From Herbidospora sakaeratensis (GTDB lineage: Bacteria; Actinomycetota; Actinomycetes; Streptosporangiales; Streptosporangiaceae): a stretch of 64,000 nt of DNA. Shown piece after piece: positions 58,414 to 64,000 of this stretch. The stretch is taken from positions 364,363 to 428,362 of the forward strand of contig NZ_BBXC01000009.1 of NCBI RefSeq assembly GCF_001570525.1, in the 5' to 3' direction. A model generated the notes under the pieces. That model was not told the origin of the DNA and did no database searches. It worked only from the letters and a program-made list of their open reading frames with translations. Position 1 is the first letter of the stretch, and each line of letters starts with the position of its first letter. The position numbers and the translations under genes were made by a program.

Positions 58414-58447
58414 AAAGGCCCGCCCCGCGGTGGCGGGACGGGCCTTT
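58414..58447. terminator. Bidirectional terminator between marR and the subtilase gene
   Basis: AAAGGCCCG and CGGGCCTTT form the outer arms; the inner CCCG/CGGG also pair, with one mismatch. It begins 2 bases after the MarR stop and lies 18 bases from the convergent subtilase stop. Confidence 0.85.
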
Positions 58448-58465
58448 CAGGCAGGGCTGACGGGC

Positions 58466-60202
58466 TTAGTGGCCCACGGCCCTCAGCGCGTTCACGATGC
58501 CCGAACCGTAGAAGCCGTTCCGGAGGGTGTTGCCCTCACAGGTGTGCGTCGCGGTCACGGTGTTGCCCGCCGGCAGGTGGCGGGTGTAGGTGTAGCTGCC
58601 GCCGGGCGGGCACGGCGTCTTGACCGCGGTCGCCTTCAGGCGGGCCTCCACCACGTCGGGGTCGAGGCCGAAGCCGCCGCCCCACGTCGGGCGGCCGTAC
58701 TTGCTGACGATCAGGGCGGCGACGCCGGCGGCGCGCGGCGAGGCCATCGAGGTGCCCTGGAGGTACTGGTAGTAGGCGCAGGTCGAGCCCTTGCAGTCGC
58801 GCACCACGTAGTCGACCGTCGGCACGCCGTTCGCGTCGATCTCCTCGTTGGCGCGGGCCAGCGACTCGGGGTAGGCCGACAGGGTCGCCTTCGTCACGTC
58901 ACGGGTGTTGCCCGGCGTGTCGTAGGTGTCGCCGCCGGGGGCCGCGACGTCGATGTACCCGTTGCCGTAGCTGGAGTAGTACGACTTGCGCTTGCTGATG
59001 CCCGTCGAGGCGACGGAGATCACGTGCTCGCCCTCACCCGGCATCGAGATGCAGCTCGGCGGGATGGTGCGGTCGTAGGCGACCTCTCCCGGCTCGCTGG
59101 CGAAGTCGGGGCTGCCCGAGTCGACGTTGGTCTTGGTGTAGTCGATCGCCTCGTTGCCGGCCGCGCCCACCAGGGTGACGCCCTTGCGGTGCGCGTAGTT
59201 CAGCGCCCGCTGGGTGGCCTTGATGATGGTCGCCTGCTCCGCCTGCGCGGCGGGGGAGTCGGCCGGGTTGTCGACGCAGTTGAACAGCCACGGGTCGATG
59301 TAGTAGCTCATGTTGACGACGTCGACGCCGATGTCGCCGGCGTAGGTGAGGGCGTCGACCGAGGGCTGCAGGAAGAAGTAGCCCGAGTCCTGGCCGGCCC
59401 GGATGTTGACGATCGTCACGTTCGGCGCGACGCCCGCGATGCCCAGCTTGTTCAGCGGCGAGGCGATCGACGAGGCGACGTGGGTGCCGTGGCCGTCTTC
59501 GTCGACGTTCGCGGGGTCGTTGCACGACTGGTCGGGCTCGTCCTCACACGGACCGTCGATCGGGTCGCCGTTGGCGTCGACCGGGACGTCGGTGGTGAAG
59601 TTGCGGCTCAGCCGGTTGCTGAAGTTCGGGGCGATGTCGGGGTGGGTGCCGTCGACGCCGGTGTCGAGGATGCCGACGAGGACCCGCTTGTCGCCGGTCT
59701 CGTACTTGTGCGCCTCGTTGGCCTTCATCTGGTCGAGGTCCCACTGGGCCTCGTCGAGCGGCTCGGCGGAGGGCTTCTTGCCCCACTTCTTGTTGATCTG
59801 GCCGCCGTGGTTGCGGCCTTCCTTCTCAAGGGCGCGCGACTCGACGACCTTCTTGAGCGCGGCCTTGGCGCGCGCGTTGACCTCGGGGGCATGGCCGATC
59901 ACCCGGTTGTGGGCGACCCCCTCGATCAGCGGGCTGGCCGAGACGGCGGCCGCGAAGCCGGCGTTCGTGGTGCTCACCGTGGCGACGCCGACGGCGGTGT
60001 TGACCTTCACGACGGAGCCGCCGGCCGCCTGGACGGCCTTCTGGGCCTCGGCGGTGTTGGCGCCCTCCTTGTAAAGGACGACGTACTCGCTAGCGGTGTC
60101 GGCCGCGACGGTCGGCACCTGGGCCTGCGCCGTCGTGGCGGGCGCCGTCAGCGCCGCCGCGGTTAACACCACAGCGGACGCGATGACGATGCTGCGCTTC
60201 AC
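58466..60202 (-). CDS. Secreted subtilisin-like serine protease (S8)
   Basis: A 578-residue protein. Signal peptide (about 1-28), then an I9-type propeptide (S-E-Y-V-V-L-Y-K-E-G-A). Catalytic triad: D180 (L-D-T-G-V-D-G-T-H-P), H238 (D-G-H-G-T-H-V-A) and S485 (G-T-S-M-A-S-P), with oxyanion asparagine near 350. Inserted Cys pairs suggest disulfides. GTG at 60202 is preferred over the GTG at 60208, because AGGGAGG would be too close to the latter. Confidence 0.95.
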   Translation of the reverse strand: MKRSIVIASAVVLTAAALTAPATTAQAQVPTVAADTASEYVVLYKEGANTAEAQKAVQAAGGSVVKVNTAVGVATVSTTNAGFAAAVSASPLIEGVAHNRVIGHAPEVNARAKAALKKVVESRALEKEGRNHGGQINKKWGKKPSAEPLDEAQWDLDQMKANEAHKYETGDKRVLVGILDTGVDGTHPDIAPNFSNRLSRNFTTDVPVDANGDPIDGPCEDEPDQSCNDPANVDEDGHGTHVASSIASPLNKLGIAGVAPNVTIVNIRAGQDSGYFFLQPSVDALTYAGDIGVDVVNMSYYIDPWLFNCVDNPADSPAAQAEQATIIKATQRALNYAHRKGVTLVGAAGNEAIDYTKTNVDSGSPDFASEPGEVAYDRTIPPSCISMPGEGEHVISVASTGISKRKSYYSSYGNGYIDVAAPGGDTYDTPGNTRDVTKATLSAYPESLARANEEIDANGVPTVDYVVRDCKGSTCAYYQYLQGTSMASPRAAGVAALIVSKYGRPTWGGGFGLDPDVVEARLKATAVKTPCPPGGSYTYTRHLPAGNTVTATHTCEGNTLRNGFYGSGIVNALRAVGH

Positions 60203-60336
60203 TGCCACCTCCCTGTAGGCAGATCTGGGACGCAGCTCATATTTCGGGATGCGGGCTCCCCGTCAAAGCTCTGAGGAATTTCGCTACCAATGTGTGACAT
60301 TGGGGTGTTGATCTACCTAACTCTGGCCATAACTAG

Positions 60337-60348
60337 TAGGACGTCCTA
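60337..60348. promoter_or_regulatory. TAGGACGTCCTA palindrome before the acyl-CoA mutase gene
   Basis: A perfect 12-bp palindrome 21 bases upstream of the start codon, flanked by ACTAG and GTAT. It is a probable operator by position, within the promoter or early leader region. Confidence 0.5.
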
Positions 60349-60368
60349 GTATCTGGGCGGGAGGTCAC

Positions 60369-62030
<1,662 letters not shown>

Positions 62031-62060
62031 TCGTCACGGCGGGAGATCCAGCGGCGCTGA

Positions 62061-62123
62061 GCGCCATGGACGGCGGGCGCCCGGGGCGGCGGGAGGAGGC
62101 CGGAGTAGGCGGAGCCGTAACGG
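62061..62123 (-). repeat. Dispersed intergenic repeat, copy D
   Basis: On the minus strand CCGTTACGGC (62114-62123) is followed, 40 bases on, by CCGTCCATGGCGC (62061-62073), the middle block also found in copy B. The terminal block of copies A-C is absent. It lies between icmA and the thioredoxin-fold gene. Confidence 0.65.
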
Positions 62124-62182
62124 AGCGAAGGTTTTCCGGGGTGCGGAGTGGGAGCCCTCGCCGATGCGGCAGGATTGGGCTT

Positions 62183-63118
62183 ATGGCAGCGGACTTCTCT
62201 CGACCCGGATCGCTCTACGGCGCCATCGACCTCGGCGCCCGTAAGCAGGCCCTCGACGCGCAGGCCCGGCGGGAGGCCGCCGCGCAGAACCCGGCCGCCC
62301 CCGGCGCGGCGCCCGAGATCATCGACGCTACGGCCGCGACCTTCACGACCGAGGTCGTGGAACGGTCGATGGGGGTGCCGATCGTCGTCGAGGCGACGGT
62401 GCCGCGGGCCGCCCAGGTGCAGGAGTTCAGCCGCGCGCTCGAACAGCTCGCCGGCGAGGCCAAGGGCGCCTGGCTGCTGGCCAGGGTCGACGTCGAGGCC
62501 AACCCCGAGCTCGCCCAGGCGCTGCGCATGCGCGCCATCCCCACCGTCTACCTGGCCTTCCAGGGGCAGCTCATGCCCCTGTTCGAGGGCCCGCTGTCCG
62601 AACCGCAGCTGCGCCAGGCCATCGCGCAGGTCTTCGAGCAGCTCGGCGTGGCGCTGCCGCCGCCCGGCGAGGGCGACGACGAGGCGACCCCGCAGGAACC
62701 GGCCGTCGACCCCGACCTGCTCGCCGCCGACATGGCCATCGAAGACGGCGACCTCGACGCCGCCGCCCAGGCGTTCCAGCGGCTGCTCGCCCGCCAGCCC
62801 GGCAACGAGGAGGCCAAGATCGGCCTCGCCGGGGTGGGCCTGCTCAGCCGCACCCTCGACCTCGACCCCGCCGACGTGCTGAAGCGGGCTGCCGCCGCGC
62901 CCGCCGACGTGGCCCTCCAGCTCCAGGCCGCCGACGTCGAACTGCTCGGCGGTCAGGTCGACGCCGCCTTCGACCGGCTCATCGCCGCGGTCCGCCGGAG
63001 CGCCGGAGACGACCGCGACAAGGCCCGCGTCCACCTGTTGAGCCTGTTCGAGACCCTGCCCGCCGACGACCCCTCGGTGGCCAAGGCACGCCGGGGTCTC
63101 GCCTCCGCGCTCTTCTGA
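62183..63118 (+). CDS. Thioredoxin-fold protein with TPR tail (CnoX/YbbN-like)
   Basis: A 311-residue protein. A thioredoxin-like domain (about 45-165) is followed by tetratricopeptide-like helices (about 190-310). The expected W-C-x-x-C is missing: the segment reads V-E-A-T-V-P-R-A-A-Q, so it cannot do dithiol redox chemistry. The known relative CnoX (YbbN) is a chaperone/holdase that helps GroEL. The ATG at 62183 is in frame with the domain. Confidence 0.88.
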   Translation: MAADFSRPGSLYGAIDLGARKQALDAQARREAAAQNPAAPGAAPEIIDATAATFTTEVVERSMGVPIVVEATVPRAAQVQEFSRALEQLAGEAKGAWLLARVDVEANPELAQALRMRAIPTVYLAFQGQLMPLFEGPLSEPQLRQAIAQVFEQLGVALPPPGEGDDEATPQEPAVDPDLLAADMAIEDGDLDAAAQAFQRLLARQPGNEEAKIGLAGVGLLSRTLDLDPADVLKRAAAAPADVALQLQAADVELLGGQVDAAFDRLIAAVRRSAGDDRDKARVHLLSLFETLPADDPSVAKARRGLASALF

Positions 63119-63188
63119 ACCGGGCATATCACCTGCTGGATGGTGGCACGATTGGACGCACACCCAATGCGCAAAGGAGCGGATTGAC

Positions 63189-64000
63189 GTGGCTACCGTG
63201 CCCAGCGTGTCCTATTCGATCACCGTCCGTCTGGAAGTGCCCGCAGGGGGCAAGGCGGTGAGCCAGCTCACCCATGCGGTCGAGAACGCCGGCGGCGTCG
63301 TCACCGCCCTCGACGTGACCAACGCCGGACATGAGAAGCTGCGCATCGACGTGACCTGCGCCGCCCGTGACACCGACCACGCCCAGGCGATCGTCGACCG
63401 CCTGGGCGAGGTCGAGGACGTGGCGATCCACAAGGTCTCCGACCGGACCTTCCTGATGCACCTCGGCGGCAAGATCGAGATGAAGTCGAAGGTGCCGCTG
63501 CGCAACCGCGACGAACTCTCGATGGCCTACACGCCGGGTGTCGCGCGGGTCTCCATGGCGATCGCCCGCAACCCCGAAGACGCCCGCCGCCTGACGATCA
63601 AACGGAACTCGGTCGCCGTCGTGACCGACGGGTCCGCCGTCCTCGGCCTCGGCAACATCGGCCCCGCCGCCGCCCTCCCCGTGATGGAGGGCAAGGCGGC
63701 CCTGTTCAAGCGGTTCGCCGGCATCGACGCGTGGCCCATCTGCCTCGACACCCAGGACGCCGACCAGATCGTCGAGATCGTCCGGGCCATCTCGCCCGGC
63801 TTCGGCGGCATCAACCTCGAAGACATCTCGGCGCCCCGCTGCTTCGAGATCGAGCGCCGCCTGCGCGAACTCGTCGACATCCCCGTTTTCCACGACGACC
63901 AGCACGGCACCGCGATCGTCGTGCTCGCCGCGCTCACCAACGCGCTGCGGGTCGTGAAGAAGGAACTGCCCGACGTCCGCATCACCCTGGCCGGCGCCGG
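63189..64000 (+). CDS. NAD-dependent malic enzyme with N-terminal ACT-like domain (3' end outside window)
   Basis: The visible 270 residues begin at GTG 63189 with AAAGGAG 8 bases upstream. Residues about 8-80 form an ACT-like regulatory domain (two beta-alpha-beta units). The malic enzyme N-domain follows: Y-T-P-G-V-A-R-V, T-D-G-S-A-V-L-G-L-G-N-I-G, F-G-G-I-N-L-E-D-I and H-D-D-Q-H-G-T-A. The NAD-binding part starts as the window ends. It decarboxylates malate to pyruvate. Confidence 0.93.
   Translation, partial: MATVPSVSYSITVRLEVPAGGKAVSQLTHAVENAGGVVTALDVTNAGHEKLRIDVTCAARDTDHAQAIVDRLGEVEDVAIHKVSDRTFLMHLGGKIEMKSKVPLRNRDELSMAYTPGVARVSMAIARNPEDARRLTIKRNSVAVVTDGSAVLGLGNIGPAAALPVMEGKAALFKRFAGIDAWPICLDTQDADQIVEIVRAISPGFGGINLEDISAPRCFEIERRLRELVDIPVFHDDQHGTAIVVLAALTNALRVVKKELPDVRITLAGA

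Overview
High-GC, gene-dense actinobacterial chromosome. The order thrC-thrB-rho-rpmE-prfA-prmC-sua5/tsaC-wecA-atpI-atpB..atpC-DUF2550-(pduO)-nucS matches the conserved block known from Mycobacterium tuberculosis (Rv1295-Rv1321). The filP-like gene beside methylmalonyl-CoA epimerase, thiolase and meaB matches the Streptomyces SCO5396-5400 block. Together with the many GTG/TTG starts and ATGA/GTGA overlaps, this suggests a filamentous actinomycete, probably Streptosporangiales-like. The order-level placement is an inference.

Layout. 1-7.6 kb (minus): a glycan-assembly-like cluster of four GT-A glycosyltransferase-type proteins, a membrane-anchored coiled-coil protein and a DUF2079 membrane protein, nearly all translationally coupled. 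7.8-12.1 kb: thrC, thrB and rho, with a long rho leader. 12.5-17.7 kb: an accessory insert between rho and rpmE, made of a two-component system, a tandem-repeat non-coding tract and two paralogous secreted proteins. 18-25.3 kb: rpmE, prfA, prmC and tsaC, then an unusual two-gene module (an 890-residue repeat protein and a 128-residue partner), then wecA. 25.4-33.5 kb: ATP synthase operon with two small AtpI-type proteins in front and two intercistronic hairpins. 33.5-43.7 kb: pduO, two four-gene ABC exporter plus two-component modules facing each other around a tetR gene, a DinB-like protein and nucS. 43.7-50.5 kb: hydroxyacyl-CoA dehydrogenase, hydrolases, GNAT, an XRE/ATPase regulatory pair and a TrmB/LuxR-type regulator. 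50.7-57.8 kb: filP-like cytoskeletal gene, propionate-branch genes, sulfotransferase, membrane proteins. 57.9-64 kb: MarR, secreted subtilase, isobutyryl-CoA-mutase-like large subunit, thioredoxin-fold TPR protein and the start of a malic enzyme.

How the genes work together. The conserved genes serve threonine synthesis, transcription and translation termination, tRNA modification, wall-polymer priming and oxidative phosphorylation. The epimerase, MeaB, thiolase and acyl-CoA mutase belong to acyl-CoA / B12-dependent metabolism, which the corrinoid adenosyltransferase supports. The accessory segments are the least explained: the glycosyltransferase cluster, the secreted pair with its neighbouring repeats, and the repeat-protein module. 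A dispersed intergenic repeat of about 75 bp occurs four times in the window. No tRNA, rRNA, CRISPR array or transposase was found.
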